DNA from: Rhodanobacter sp. DHG33
Lineage (GTDB): Bacteria; Pseudomonadota; Gammaproteobacteria; Xanthomonadales; Rhodanobacteraceae
Direction of reading: 5' to 3'
Assembly: GCF_014843005.1 (NCBI RefSeq)
Contig: NZ_JACYXM010000003.1
Coordinates: 248,001-312,000, forward strand
DNA: 64,000 nt
This document shows, piece after piece, positions 43,381 through 54,026 of the stretch. How positions within the stretch are numbered: the stretch's first letter is position 1; every line of letters starts with the position of its first letter. Position numbers and translations under genes: made by a program. The notes under the pieces are model-generated. The model made no database searches and was not told the DNA's origin. It saw only the letters and a program-made list of their open reading frames with translations.

Positions 43381-44196
43381 TCAGCGCTCGATGTGGTGTT
43401 TTTCCAATGCGTCGGTCGCTTCCGCGACCGACGCGGGGTTGTTCACCATCTCGTAGTAGCGCATGCGCTTGTACAGCGCGTAGCTGGCCGCCGTCTGCGC
43501 GATCATGAAACCGCGCCAGCCGTCGAGGCAGGCCAGCCGGAACACATAGTCCTTGAGGAAGGCCAGCAGGTACACGAAAGGCGCCTGCCACATCCGCACC
43601 GGCTTGCGCTTGTCCAGCCAGTCGCGGCATTTCAGTTCCGAGTAGCGCAGCACCTTGAGCTGCTTGTGCACCAGCGTGGGATTGTTGGCGTGCTCGAAGG
43701 GCGCGTCGAACACCGGCGCGCGACCGTCGAAGCGCAGCGATTCGTGCACGCGCGCATCCGTCCAGCGTCCGCGGTCGCGGTGATAGAAGCGCGCCAGCTT
43801 CTCGCCCACGCTAGGGCGGTACCAGCGCAGCGGCCGGCCCATGTAGATGGTGCGCCGGCGCAGCACGGCGCCGGCCGCGTCGCTGGCCATCAAGGCGGGC
43901 AGCTCGCGCTCCAGCTCGGCGGCGAGCTCCGGCGACAACCATTCGTCGGCATCCAGCACCAGGATCCAGTCGTGGCTGCACTGCGTGGTCGCGAAGTTGC
44001 GCTGCAACCCGAAACCCAGCCAGTCCTGGTGCACCACGCGCGCGCCATGCGTCTGCGCCACGGCCACGGTGCCGTCGTCGCTGCCGGAATCCACCACCAG
44101 TTTCTCCGCCGCAAACGGCACGCTGTCCAGGCAGCGGGCGATCACGGCGGCTTCATTGCGGGCAATGACGGCTAAGGTGAGAGGCAGGGTGGGCAT
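43381..44196 (-). CDS. GT2 glycosyltransferase, WaaE/KdtX-like
   Basis: The 271-residue product has a GT-A fold. LPLTLAVIARNEAAVIARCL is the start, VVDSGSDDGTVAVA the nucleotide-binding loop, and VLDADEW the DXD metal motif. RRRTIYMGRPLRWYRPSVGEKLARFY is the segment typical of WaaE-type beta-1,4-glucosyltransferases of the LPS inner core. The exact linkage is inferred. A C-terminal amphipathic region probably anchors it to the membrane. It is divergent from the WaaL-like gene. Confidence 0.88.
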   Translation of the reverse strand: MPTLPLTLAVIARNEAAVIARCLDSVPFAAEKLVVDSGSDDGTVAVAQTHGARVVHQDWLGFGLQRNFATTQCSHDWILVLDADEWLSPELAAELERELPALMASDAAGAVLRRRTIYMGRPLRWYRPSVGEKLARFYHRDRGRWTDARVHESLRFDGRAPVFDAPFEHANNPTLVHKQLKVLRYSELKCRDWLDKRKPVRMWQAPFVYLLAFLKDYVFRLACLDGWRGFMIAQTAASYALYKRMRYYEMVNNPASVAEATDALEKHHIER

Positions 44197-44343
44197 AAGC
44201 GGATTCTAACTGGCCCGCGCCGCGCCTTCGCGTGTGATGGGGTTGGCGCACGCCGCACCGGGCATCGACGGGTGATACGCGTTTCAGGCGTGGGCAAGCA
44301 TGGGGTAGGCATAGTCCGGTCCAACTGCAGGATCGCCGTTGGA

Positions 44344-44371
44344 TTGACGTTGCTGGCACACTGCTTATGCT
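44344..44371 (+). promoter_or_regulatory. sigma-70-type promoter of the waaL-like operon
   Basis: TTGACG (44344-44349) and TATGCT (44366-44371) are separated by 16 bases, 49 bases upstream of the O-antigen ligase-like start. Each matches the consensus in four or five positions. The 223-base gap shows no gene. Confidence 0.5.
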
Positions 44372-44419
44372 GAGTTCCCGTAGGAAACGCGGTGGCGAAT
44401 CGTTCTTCTTGAAGGCTGC

Positions 44420-45685
44420 ATGGATCACACGAACCACACTCTCCCGCCAGCGCGGGATCTCCCCTCCAGCTCGCAGCCGTCGGCCGAGCCGACTGTCGCA
44501 CCGGCGTTTTTCCGGCGTCGCAACTTCTGGCGGGCCGTGCTTGGCGCGGGCCTGGTGTGGATGATGCTCGGCCTCGTCGCGATGCCGTCGGGCGTGTCGT
44601 ACAACCCGGGCAAGCTGTATCAAGGCATCCTGATCGTACTGCTGTACCTGCCGGCCTGGTGTCTTGCGCTGACGCAGCGTGCGGCGACCTGGAGACAGCT
44701 GCTGCCGCTGCCGGCATTCCGCATCTTCTTGCTGTTGCTCGGTTGGGCCGCGCTGTCCCTGGCATGGACGCAGGCGCGGCATGTGGGCGACGAGTTCAGC
44801 CGCCTGCTGAGCGTGCTGGCCTTCGTGCTGGCATGGCCGCTCTGGCTGGGCGACGACGAGAAGCGCGGGCAGCGCCTGCTGCTGGTGGGTGGGTTGGGCA
44901 TCGCGCTGTTCGCGGCCTTCTATTGCCTGCAATACCTGTGGCAGCCACCGGCGGATGGTCGCATCGTGGGCGAGGGTGTGATCGCCACCGCGAACTACGC
45001 GGCCGCGGTGATGGGTGCGACCTGCATCTGGCTGGCCATGCTGCCGGTTGCCGGCCGCCGAGTTACCGCGTTGCGCTGGCTGGCCGTGCTGGTGCTGCTG
45101 GCTTTCATCGCCCTCACCAATACCCGTAGCGTGTGGCTCGCACTGACCTTGTGTGCGTTGTCGGCGCCGTTGTGGTGCCGTGCGCGCGTGGCGCGTTGGC
45201 TGGCCGGCGCGATGCTGGTCGTCGTGCTGGCCTGCTGCCTCTGGCCTTCGCAGGAGCTCATGGAACGCGGTGCTTCGCTGCGGCCGCAACTCTTCATGCA
45301 GTCCATGCACCTGATCGCGCAGCATCCATGGCTGGGCCTGGGGCAGGGCGAGCCGTTCACGCTCACCGTGGCCGGGGAGGGCTACACGCACAGCCACAAC
45401 GTGCTGACCCAGACGACGATCGAGCTGGGCCTGCCCGGCCTGCTGCTGCTGGTCGCCTTGTGGCTGATGACCGCCTGGCTGGGCTGGCGGCATCGGCGCG
45501 AGGCCACCGGGCGGCTGGTACTGGCGCTGTGGATCTATGCCAGCGTGGTGCTGCAATTCGACATGCCGCAGTTGCTGGACAGCCCGCGCCCCGGCTGGCT
45601 GCTGGTGTGGCTGCCGCTGGCGCTGGCATTGTGGCTGGAGCTGGACGCGCGCCGCCGTGCGACCGGGGCGCCTCGCTTACACTAG
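44420..45685 (+). CDS. O-antigen ligase / WaaL-Wzy family membrane protein
   Basis: The 421-residue protein has about 11 hydrophobic helices and a large periplasmic loop containing [16 protein letters not shown] and [15 protein letters not shown]. This H-x-x-x-x-x-x-x-x-E-like region is the O-antigen ligase (Wzy_C) signature. It would join a lipid-linked glycan to lipid A-core, or polymerise it; ligase and polymerase are not separable by sequence alone. It begins a plus-strand run with a UDP-xylose synthase and two GT2 genes. Confidence 0.85.
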   Translation: MDHTNHTLPPARDLPSSSQPSAEPTVAPAFFRRRNFWRAVLGAGLVWMMLGLVAMPSGVSYNPGKLYQGILIVLLYLPAWCLALTQRAATWRQLLPLPAFRIFLLLLGWAALSLAWTQARHVGDEFSRLLSVLAFVLAWPLWLGDDEKRGQRLLLVGGLGIALFAAFYCLQYLWQPPADGRIVGEGVIATANYAAAVMGATCIWLAMLPVAGRRVTALRWLAVLVLLAFIALTNTRSVWLALTLCALSAPLWCRARVARWLAGAMLVVVLACCLWPSQELMERGASLRPQLFMQSMHLIAQHPWLGLGQGEPFTLTVAGEGYTHSHNVLTQTTIELGLPGLLLLVALWLMTAWLGWRHRREATGRLVLALWIYASVVLQFDMPQLLDSPRPGWLLVWLPLALALWLELDARRRATGAPRLH

Positions 45686-45712
45686 GCGCCTCGCCTTGCG
45701 GAACGACGACTG

Positions 45713-46651
<939 letters not shown>

Positions 46652-46652
46652 G

Positions 46653-47567
46653 GTGAGCGTCGCGCCCACGTTCTCGGTCGTCGTCACCAATTACAACTAC
46701 CGCGACTTCGTGGCCGAGGCGGTGGATGGCGCGCTGGCGCAGACCCACGCGCCGCTGGAAGTGATCGTGGTGGACGACGGTTCCACCGACGGCTCGCCCG
46801 ACTACCTGCGCGGACGCTACGGCAACGAGCCGCGCGTGAAGTTGCTGTGCGGCGAGAACGGCGGCCAGCTCGCCGCTTTCCAGCGCGGCCTCGCCGCGAC
46901 CCGCGGCGAGGTGGTGTGCTTCCTCGACGCCGACGACCGCTGGGGACCGGACCACCTGCGCCAGCTCGCCGCGCTGTTCGCCGCCCGCAAAGATGTGGAT
47001 TTCGTGTTTTCCGATGTGCGCCTGGTCGGCAACGAATCCGGCGTACAGGGTTATGCGAAGGAAGCGACGGACCTCGGCCACACCGTGCTCGGCACCTGGG
47101 TCTTCGCGCGCTGGTACGGCGCGCCCACCTCGGCGCTGGCACTGCGCCGCGGGCTGGCCGAACGCGTGCTCGACCTGCCGCCGGAGTTCACCGCGAACTG
47201 GCGCATCAGCGCCGACAACTGCCTGGTGTTCGGCGCCAGCATCCTCGGCGCGCGCAAGTATTTCCTGCCCACCGGCAACGTCGACTACCGCATCCACGGA
47301 CGCAACGGCTGGTGGCACGAGCAGGCGCGCATGCGCGAGTTCCCGGCGCAGTTCCGTTCGCGCTGCCTGATCAATTTCTACGCGCAGCGCATGCATCTCG
47401 ACGCGCATGCGCTCGACCTGGCGCGCGCCGAGTTCAAGACGCGCGAACGTCCCGACTGGGCCGAGGCGCGCCGCTACGCCGGCATCGCCATGCGCGGGCC
47501 GTCGCCGTGGTGGAAGCGTGCCGAGCGCGCGTTGTCCATCCTGCGCCGTGGCTTGCGCGGGCGTTGA
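46653..47567 (+). CDS. GT2 family glycosyltransferase
   Basis: The product has 304 residues. FSVVVTNYNYRDFVAEAVDGA opens the GT-A fold, VIVVDDGSTDGS binds the nucleotide sugar, and CFLDADDRW is the DXD motif. The region after the catalytic core (HGRNGWWHEQARM) is typical for rhamnosyl- or glucosyl-like O-chain enzymes, but the donor is not known. Translation starts at GTG two bases after the UXS stop. It belongs to the plus-strand surface-glycan operon. Confidence 0.9.
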   Translation: MSVAPTFSVVVTNYNYRDFVAEAVDGALAQTHAPLEVIVVDDGSTDGSPDYLRGRYGNEPRVKLLCGENGGQLAAFQRGLAATRGEVVCFLDADDRWGPDHLRQLAALFAARKDVDFVFSDVRLVGNESGVQGYAKEATDLGHTVLGTWVFARWYGAPTSALALRRGLAERVLDLPPEFTANWRISADNCLVFGASILGARKYFLPTGNVDYRIHGRNGWWHEQARMREFPAQFRSRCLINFYAQRMHLDAHALDLARAEFKTRERPDWAEARRYAGIAMRGPSPWWKRAERALSILRRGLRGR

Positions 47568-47574
47568 CCGCGCC

Positions 47575-48420
47575 ATGAAGACCAGCGTCGTCGCGATCAC
47601 CTACAACTGGCCCGAGGCGCTGGAGCGCCTGCTGTCCAGCCTGGCTGCGCAGACGCGGCTGCCCGACGAAGTGATCGTGGCCGACGACGGTTCGGGCGAG
47701 GCCACGCGCGCGCTGGTCGAGCGCATGGCGCGCGATTTCCCGGTGCCGCTGCGCCATGTCTGGCAGGACGATCGCGGTTTCCGCGCCGCGCGCGCGCGCA
47801 ACCGCGGCATCGCCGCCAGCCGCGGCGACTACGTGATCCTGCTCGACGGCGACATGCTGCTGCATCCGCGTTTCATCGCCGACCACCTGATGCTGGCCGA
47901 ACGCGGGTTCTTCCTGCAGGGCGGCCGGATCAAGGCCACGCGCGACGAAACCGCGAAGTTGCTGGCGGGCGGCAAGCCGGTGTTCGCGCCGTGGTCGCGC
48001 GCGGATTTCCACGAATTCGACGGCACGAAGCGCCTCTACGCCTTCCGCCAGCCGCAACTGGCGAGTTGGAAATCGCGTTCGCGCAACGGCGGCCGCGTGA
48101 TGAGCTGCAACATGAGTTTCTGGCGCGACGACCTGCTGCGCGTCAACGGCTTCGACGAGCGCATGGAAGGTTACGGCGCCGAGGATCGCGAACTGGCGGC
48201 GCGACTGGAGAATGCCGGCCTGCACCGCCGCGCGCTGAAGTGGGCTGCGCTGGCCGTGCACCTGTGGCACCGCTCGCGCGCCCAGCCCGACGTGGACGAC
48301 ATGAGCCTGCCCAACAATCGCCTGTTCCACGCCACGCGTACCGAAGGCATCGTGCGCTGCGAGCGCGGTATCGACGGCCATTTCGCAGAATTCGCGACAG
48401 CGGAGAATCTGGACGGCTAA
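47575..48420 (+). CDS. GT2 family glycosyltransferase with galactosyltransferase-like C-terminus
   Basis: The 281-residue product begins TSVVAITYNWPEALERLL, with VIVADDGSGEAT, ILLDGDMLLHP as the DXD motif, and MEGYGAEDRELAARLENAG. The YGxED loop is the catalytic-base signature of the glyco_transf_7C group. It resembles enzymes that elongate LPS core or capsule. It follows the preceding GT2 gene by seven bases. It ends in a 4-base overlap with a convergent glycosyltransferase gene. Confidence 0.9.
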   Translation: MKTSVVAITYNWPEALERLLSSLAAQTRLPDEVIVADDGSGEATRALVERMARDFPVPLRHVWQDDRGFRAARARNRGIAASRGDYVILLDGDMLLHPRFIADHLMLAERGFFLQGGRIKATRDETAKLLAGGKPVFAPWSRADFHEFDGTKRLYAFRQPQLASWKSRSRNGGRVMSCNMSFWRDDLLRVNGFDERMEGYGAEDRELAARLENAGLHRRALKWAALAVHLWHRSRAQPDVDDMSLPNNRLFHATRTEGIVRCERGIDGHFAEFATAENLDG

Positions 48421-49376
48421 ATGGCGCCGAGCGCTTCGCGCAGCCGCAACGGCAATGTATCGCGCTCGGCCTCGAACCACGCCCGCGCAGCCGCGCCAAG
48501 CGTGGTGGCCTCGGTCTCCGGCATCGCCACGCAGTGCTCGATGGCGCGCGCCATATCTTCGTCACGAAAGCCGTACAGCGTGGCCAGGTCCTGCGTGCCC
48601 GTGGCCTGCGCCGGCACCAGCACCCCGCGCGCCGGAGTGACCAGTTCGCGCATCGGTTCGGCGTCCAGCGTCAGCACTACCGCGCCGCAGCTCATCGCCT
48701 CGACCAGGTAGTGGCCATAGCCTTCGGTCTGCGAAGGGCAGAGGTGGAAGCGATGTTCGTTCTGCAGACGCCGATAGGTGTCGTCGTCCAGGTGTTCGCG
48801 GATCAGCCGCACGTTGGCGGGCAGCGTCTCCAGCTCCACCCGCTTGCGCCGCCACGCCACGGTGAGCATGGGCCATTCGGGATGCGCGGCCCATAGCCGC
48901 AGCAGCGCCGTCGTACCCTTGTTGCCGCTGCGGCCCGGGCCGTGGAAGAAGGCGTGCCTGCGCGGCACCTGCGCATCGAGCCGGTCCGGGCTGGTGAAGC
49001 CGATGTAGCGCGTGCGCACGCCGAGCTGTGCGAACAGGCGTTCGGCATGGCGGGTCTTGGCCCAGACCGTGTCGATGCAGGACAACGCCGCCCGGTCCTG
49101 CGTGCGGAAGTATTCGGGATTGGGCACCAGTACGTTGCGACGTGCGGCGCGGGCGAACTCGGGGCGCACGCGTTCCAGCATCACGTTCGCGTCGAAGGCC
49201 GAAGCGCGCAGGGCGAGGCGCAGGCGCGTCAGTGCTTCGGCGAAGCGCCCGCGGTGCGGCAGCGGCGTACCGGTCACCTGCGCGCCGGCTTCGCCCAAGG
49301 CGAAGGCGAGCAGGGCCATGTCGCGGCTGAGGCCGGCACCGTTGTCGCGGCCCAGCAGCTGGATGCGCGCCGTCAT
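48417..49376 (-). CDS. glycosyltransferase (GT-B type, GT4-like)
   Basis: The 319-residue product has a GT-B shape. The N-terminal part RIQLLGRDNGAGLSRDM is followed by a C-terminal half with FFHGPGRSGNKGTTALLRLW and CPSQTEGYGHYLVEAMSCGAVV. This EX7E-like GYGHYLVEAMSCG region binds the donor diphosphate. The donor sugar is unknown. The start overlaps the stop of the upstream GT39 gene by four bases, so the two are coupled. It converges on the GT2 operon. Confidence 0.85.
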   Translation of the reverse strand: MTARIQLLGRDNGAGLSRDMALLAFALGEAGAQVTGTPLPHRGRFAEALTRLRLALRASAFDANVMLERVRPEFARAARRNVLVPNPEYFRTQDRAALSCIDTVWAKTRHAERLFAQLGVRTRYIGFTSPDRLDAQVPRRHAFFHGPGRSGNKGTTALLRLWAAHPEWPMLTVAWRRKRVELETLPANVRLIREHLDDDTYRRLQNEHRFHLCPSQTEGYGHYLVEAMSCGAVVLTLDAEPMRELVTPARGVLVPAQATGTQDLATLYGFRDEDMARAIEHCVAMPETEATTLGAAARAWFEAERDTLPLRLREALGAI

Positions 49377-51127
49377 GGCGTGGCGTCCGGATCGGCGTCC
49401 GGCGCTTCATCCACCTTGGCGCCGGGCAGGCAGCCCGGTATCAGGGCATCGGCCTTGAACATCCACCAGTCGCGCTGGTTGGCATGGCCGAGGGAAATCG
49501 CCTTGGCGCGATCCACGCAGTCGCCCATCGCCGGCTGCTGCACGAACAGCCAGCGCGTGGCGGGCGCCTGCGCCTGCCACTGCACCGCGCGGGCGAACTG
49601 GACATGCCAAGGCTGCTTGAAGCCGAAATCAACGGCGGGACGATCGAGCATCAGCAGGTTCTGTTCGGTCCACGCCACCAGGCCCAGCTGCTCGCCGGGC
49701 GCGAGATGGCCGCGTACCTCGGCCATCAGCGCGGATGCGGAACTGGAAGGATTGAGCAGCGGTACCGCCCAGCACCCCCATGCCAGCCACAGCGCGGCCA
49801 TGCCGCCGGCCACCGCCCACACGGCACGGCGCACGCGCAACGCCACCACCAGGCCCAGTTGCACCACGCCCAGCACCACGCACATCCACCACAGCGCGGC
49901 GCCGCGATCGGCGAGATCGCGGTCACTGGCGAACTGCGCCACCCTGGGTGCATGCGACAGCAACGCGTAACCGCCCAGGCCCAGCATCGCCGTACCCAGC
50001 ACGGTGATGAACACGAGGCCCGCCACGCGCAGCCAGCGTTTCGGCAGAAGCTCCTCCACGAACGGCGCGCAGGCCAGCGCCAGCATCGGCAGCGCAGGCA
50101 GGATGTACACGTCGCGCTTGCCCGGCGAGGCGCTGAAGAACAGCAGCACCAGCAGCACCCAGCCCAGCGGCAGCAGCACGCGCGCCTCGCGCTGCTGCCA
50201 TGCCTGCCGCCAGCGCGGCAGGCAGCCGGGGTAAAGCAGCGACAGCGGCAACCAGCTGAACAACAGGATGGGGATGTAGTACCACCACGCATGGATGTGG
50301 TGCCATGCGTTCGCGTAGCGCTTCGCGGTCTGGTGGAACAGGATGTCGTTGACGTAGGCCGGATATGCGGGATCGCCGGCGCGCGCGCGTGCCGCGAGCA
50401 GCATCGGCACCAGCCACAGCGCGATGGCGGCCAGCGCCGCTGCCAGGCCCAGCAGCCAGCGCCACCACGCGCCGCGTCCCGGTCGCGCGATGCCGCCCCA
50501 GCCACGATACGCTGCCCAGGCATAGGGAAGCAGCATCAGCAGCGCGAGAAAGCCCACACCCTTGGTGATGACGCCCAGTCCCGCGCAGAAGCAACCGAGC
50601 CAGTACATCGGCCAGTTCGCTTTCGCGCCGCCGTCGGGCGGCGCCAGCAGATGCCGCAGCAGTCCCCAGTTCGCCGCGGTGATGAGGAACACCACCAGCG
50701 GATCGATCTGTGCGCGCTGGCTCTGGTAGACGAACTGGAACGCCAGCAGCAGGCCGCCCGCCGCGTACAGGCCGGTGCGGCGGTTCCACAGGCGGCGCCC
50801 CAGGTCGTATACCAGCAGCAGCGTGCCCAGCCCGGCCAGCAGCGAAGGCAGCATGAAGGCCAGCCGCCACCAACGCACCAACTCGAAGCTGGCGGCCTCC
50901 GTCCACATCAGCATCGGCGGCTTGTCCGCGTAGAGCTCGGTGCCGCGGTGCGGGAACAGCCAGTCGCCGCTCTCCACCATCTGTTTCGCGGCCAGAGTGA
51001 AGCGGGGCTCGTCCGAGGGCCACGGATCGCGCAGGCCGATGCCGGCGCCCAGGATCACCAGCGCGATCAGCAGCAGCAGCCAGAAGCGGCGGCGTTCCTC
51101 GGGAGTGGCCTTGGAGAAAGCGGACAT
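49373..51127 (-). CDS. ArnT-like GT39 family glycosyltransferase, second copy
   Basis: The 584-residue polytopic membrane protein has about 12 helices. The first periplasmic loop DPWPSDEPRFTLAAKQMVESG and ELYADKPPMLMW shows the GT39 acidic motif and the ExY-type conserved Lys-Pro-Pro. It uses a lipid-linked sugar to modify a periplasmic acceptor such as lipid A. It is the second ArnT-like enzyme of the region, with low similarity to the first, so they likely use different acceptors or sugars. It lies 33 bases downstream of rsmB on the same strand. Confidence 0.87.
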   Translation of the reverse strand: MSAFSKATPEERRRFWLLLLIALVILGAGIGLRDPWPSDEPRFTLAAKQMVESGDWLFPHRGTELYADKPPMLMWTEAASFELVRWWRLAFMLPSLLAGLGTLLLVYDLGRRLWNRRTGLYAAGGLLLAFQFVYQSQRAQIDPLVVFLITAANWGLLRHLLAPPDGGAKANWPMYWLGCFCAGLGVITKGVGFLALLMLLPYAWAAYRGWGGIARPGRGAWWRWLLGLAAALAAIALWLVPMLLAARARAGDPAYPAYVNDILFHQTAKRYANAWHHIHAWWYYIPILLFSWLPLSLLYPGCLPRWRQAWQQREARVLLPLGWVLLVLLFFSASPGKRDVYILPALPMLALACAPFVEELLPKRWLRVAGLVFITVLGTAMLGLGGYALLSHAPRVAQFASDRDLADRGAALWWMCVVLGVVQLGLVVALRVRRAVWAVAGGMAALWLAWGCWAVPLLNPSSSASALMAEVRGHLAPGEQLGLVAWTEQNLLMLDRPAVDFGFKQPWHVQFARAVQWQAQAPATRWLFVQQPAMGDCVDRAKAISLGHANQRDWWMFKADALIPGCLPGAKVDEAPDADPDATP

Positions 51128-51160
51128 GGAGCGTTCCTGCGCGAGCGCGATGCGAACGGA

Positions 51161-52456
51161 TCAGCGCTTTTCGAGCACCGCATAGTACATGCCGTCGAGA
51201 TCGCCATCGCCCGGCAGGATCTGCCAGCCCACGGCGGCGGCCTGCCCGGCGGGCAGCGTGGACGGCACGGCGCATGCATCGGCATGCGCGGCGAGGAACG
51301 GCGCCACCACGGCCTCGTTCTCCGCGCGCAGCAGCGAACAGGTGATGTAGAGCAGCCGGCCGCCCGGTGCGAGCAAGGGCCACAGCGCTTCGACGATACG
51401 CTGCTGCTGCGCGGCCAGCGCGGGAATGTCGTCTGCGCGCCGGTGCAGGCGCACGTCCGGGCGGCGGCGCAGCACGCCCGTCGCGGAGCAGGGCGCGTCG
51501 ATCAGGATACGGTCGTAGGGCTGGCCGTCCCACCACGCGGAAGGCTGGCCCGCATCGCCCACGACGACGCTGGCCTGAAGATGCAGGCGGCCGAGGTTTT
51601 CGCGGATGCGCCCGGCGCGCTTGGGCTCGAACTCCAGCGCGGTGAGCGCGATATCGGCGCGTTCCAGCAGGTGGCAGGCCTTGCCGCCGGGTGCGGCGCA
51701 GGCGTCCAGCACGCGCTGGCCAGCGCGTACTTCGGCAAGGTCGGCGGCGACCTGCGCGGCGCCGTCCTGCACCGCGAACAGGCCATCGGCGAAGCCGGGC
51801 AGGCGCGTCACGTCGGTACTGTGCGGCAGCACGATGGCATCGGCCAGCCATGCATGCGGCTCGGCTGCCTGGCCGTCCAGGCGCAGGCGCTCGACCAGGG
51901 TGTCGCGGTCGGTGCGGCGGCGGTTCGCGCGCAGCATCAGCGGCGGCTCGCGGTTGTCCGCCGCCAGGATCGCCTCGGCCTGTGCCGGCCAGTCGCGCGC
52001 GATGGCCTCGGCCAGCCAGCGCGGGTGGGCATGGCGGGTTTCCGGTTGCGCATCGAGCGCGGCAAGATGCGTGCTGCGCTCGCGCTGCCAGCGGCGCAGC
52101 ACCGCGTTCACTAGCCCCGCGAGTTGCGGACGCTTCAATGCGCGCGTGGCTTCCACGGTGGCTGCCACTGCGGCGTAGTCGGCCAGCTCCAGCACTTCCA
52201 GCTGCACCAGGCCCAGCACCAGCAGCGCGTGCACGGCCGGTTCCTTCTTGCGCAGGGGACGGTCCAGCAGGCGGTCCAGCGCGGCGTCGAAACGCGGCCA
52301 CCAGCGTGCGCCGTCGCTGACCAGCGCCATCAGCAGGGCGCGGTCGCGCGCATCGGGCAGTTTTTGCGCGTGGCGGTCCATCGCTTCGCGCAGCGAGGCG
52401 CCGTGCAGGGCGATGTCGGCAAGGGATTGCGCGGCCAGGGCGCGGGTGTCGGTCAT
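51161..52456 (-). CDS. rsmB: 16S rRNA (cytosine(967)-C(5))-methyltransferase
   Basis: The 431-residue enzyme has an N-terminal NusB-like domain (about residues 5-130) and a C-terminal SAM methyltransferase. Motif I is [13 protein letters not shown], motif [18 protein letters not shown] carries the catalytic PC Cys, and motif [14 protein letters not shown] holds the second Cys. It methylates C967 of 16S rRNA. Its start overlaps the fmt stop by four bases, reproducing the conserved def-fmt-rsmB operon order. Confidence 0.96.
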   Translation of the reverse strand: MTDTRALAAQSLADIALHGASLREAMDRHAQKLPDARDRALLMALVSDGARWWPRFDAALDRLLDRPLRKKEPAVHALLVLGLVQLEVLELADYAAVAATVEATRALKRPQLAGLVNAVLRRWQRERSTHLAALDAQPETRHAHPRWLAEAIARDWPAQAEAILAADNREPPLMLRANRRRTDRDTLVERLRLDGQAAEPHAWLADAIVLPHSTDVTRLPGFADGLFAVQDGAAQVAADLAEVRAGQRVLDACAAPGGKACHLLERADIALTALEFEPKRAGRIRENLGRLHLQASVVVGDAGQPSAWWDGQPYDRILIDAPCSATGVLRRRPDVRLHRRADDIPALAAQQQRIVEALWPLLAPGGRLLYITCSLLRAENEAVVAPFLAAHADACAVPSTLPAGQAAAVGWQILPGDGDLDGMYYAVLEKR

Positions 52457-53385
52457 GACGCGCGCGGGGAACGCAGTTCGGGACGCGCGTTGAGGTAATC
52501 CGCCGCGCTGATGCGCCGCCCGCCCGCGCGCTGCAGCGCGGTGACGCGCAAAGCGCCGTCACCGCAGGCGATCGTGATGCCTTCGCGACTCGCGCCGATC
52601 ACGCTGCCGGCATCGGCAGTGCGCGGGTGCTCGATGGCACGTGCGGCCCAGATCCGCACCCGTTCGCCGGCGATCTCGGCATCGCTGCCGGGCCAGGGGT
52701 CGAAGGCGCGCACCTGGCGTTCGAGCGCGATGGCGGGACGGCCGAAGTCCAGCACCGACTCGGCCTTGTCCAGCTTGTGCGCGTAGACGACGCCGTCGGC
52801 TGCCTGCGGCGTGGCCGCCGGCGTTTCGCCGGCCAGCACGCGGGCGAGGCCCTCGGCCAGGGCCTCGGCTCCCAGTGCGGCTAGCCGGTCGTGCAGCGAG
52901 CCGCCGCTGTCGTCGCGGGTGATGGGTGTGCGCCTTTCCAGTAGCACGGGGCCGGTGTCCAGGCCCGCTTCCATCTGCATCAGGCCAACGCCGGTCTCGG
53001 TATCGCCGGCGAGGATGGCGCGCTGGATCGGCGCGGCGCCGCGCCAGCGCGGCAGCAGGCTGGCATGCACGTTCCAGCAGCCGAGGCGCGGGATGGCCAG
53101 CACCTTGCGCGGCAGGATCAAGCCGTAGGCGACCACCACCATCAGGTCGGGCCGGTAGGCGGCCAGCGTGGCCTGTGCTTCGGCGGTTTTCAGCGTTTCC
53201 GGCTGCTCGACCGCGATCCCGGCGGCCAGCGCCGCCTGCTTCACCGGGCTGGGCGCGAGCTTGCGGCCGCGGCCGGCGGGCCGGTCGGGCTGGGTATAGG
53301 CGGCTACCACCTCGGCGCCGCTGGCGCGGCAGGCTTCCAGGCAGGGTACGGAGAATTCCGGGGTGCCGGCGAAGACGACCCGCAT
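52453..53385 (-). CDS. fmt: methionyl-tRNA formyltransferase
   Basis: The 310-residue product has [18 protein letters not shown] at the N-terminus and the catalytic region [20 protein letters not shown] with the Asn-His pair. [17 protein letters not shown] brings the active Asp. It formylates initiator Met-tRNA. The ATG at 53385 was chosen; a TTG at 53400 overlapping the def stop is possible but atypical. It sits between def and rsmB. Confidence 0.97.
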   Translation of the reverse strand: MRVVFAGTPEFSVPCLEACRASGAEVVAAYTQPDRPAGRGRKLAPSPVKQAALAAGIAVEQPETLKTAEAQATLAAYRPDLMVVVAYGLILPRKVLAIPRLGCWNVHASLLPRWRGAAPIQRAILAGDTETGVGLMQMEAGLDTGPVLLERRTPITRDDSGGSLHDRLAALGAEALAEGLARVLAGETPAATPQAADGVVYAHKLDKAESVLDFGRPAIALERQVRAFDPWPGSDAEIAGERVRIWAARAIEHPRTADAGSVIGASREGITIACGDGALRVTALQRAGGRRISAADYLNARPELRSPRAS

Positions 53386-53396
53386 TGGCCGTGCAA

Positions 53397-53906
53397 TCAA
53401 GCGCTGGCCGCCTGCTTGCGCTGCTTTTCGAGGCGCTTCAGCAGCAGCGAGCGCTTGAGCGGCGAGAGGTAGTCCACGAACACCTTGCCGGCGAGGTGGT
53501 CCATCTCGTGCTGCACCGCCACGGCCTGCGGGCCTTCGGCCTCGTAGAAGAATTCCTTGCCGTCGGCGTCCTGCGCCTTCACCTTCACCTTCAGCGCCCG
53601 GGTGACGTCGGCGTAGAGGCCGGGGAAGGACAGGCAGCCCTCCTGGTACACCTGGGCGCCGTCCTTCTCCACGATCTCGGCGTTGATCAGCACCAGCGGC
53701 TGGTTGCGCTCGTCGCTCATGTCGATCACCAGCACGCGCTGGTGCACGTCCACCTGGGTGGCGGCCAGGCCCACGCCGTTGGCGGCGTACATGGTTTCGA
53801 ACATGTCGGCGACGAACTGTTTCAGCTGGGCGTCGAACACGGTGACCGGCGCGGCCTTGGTGCGCAGGCGGGGATCGGGGAATTCGAGGATGGTGAGCAG
53901 GGACAT
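53397..53906 (-). CDS. def: peptide deformylase
   Basis: The 169-residue enzyme has all three metal-site motifs: [15 protein letters not shown] with the Cys ligand, and [12 protein letters not shown] with both His ligands and the catalytic Glu. It removes the formyl group from nascent proteins and is co-transcribed with fmt. The C-terminal tail ([16 protein letters not shown]) is basic, as in other type 1 enzymes. It is divergent from the LysM gene; the 120-base gap has promoter-like words TTGCGC (53969) and TACACT (53991). Confidence 0.97.
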   Translation of the reverse strand: MSLLTILEFPDPRLRTKAAPVTVFDAQLKQFVADMFETMYAANGVGLAATQVDVHQRVLVIDMSDERNQPLVLINAEIVEKDGAQVYQEGCLSFPGLYADVTRALKVKVKAQDADGKEFFYEAEGPQAVAVQHEMDHLAGKVFVDYLSPLKRSLLLKRLEKQRKQAASA

Positions 53907-54026
53907 GCGCCTATTCTAATACGCCGCCTGCCGTGCCGATGGCTGCGAATTCTGCGAAGCGCTGCCGATTGCGCGGCTTAATGCTTCGGTTACACTCGCC
54001 TTTACCGCGGGAAGGGGGTCCCACCC

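Noticed and set aside
43252-44175. Plus-strand open frame running over the REP pair and the GT2 gene.
   Set aside because: Its start lies in repeat DNA and the rest is antisense to a GT2 enzyme with clear motifs.
49484-52114. Plus-strand open frame of 876 codons opposite the second GT39 and rsmB genes.
   Set aside because: Translation is low-complexity (Gln, His, Arg, Ala), while the minus-strand genes have full catalytic motifs.
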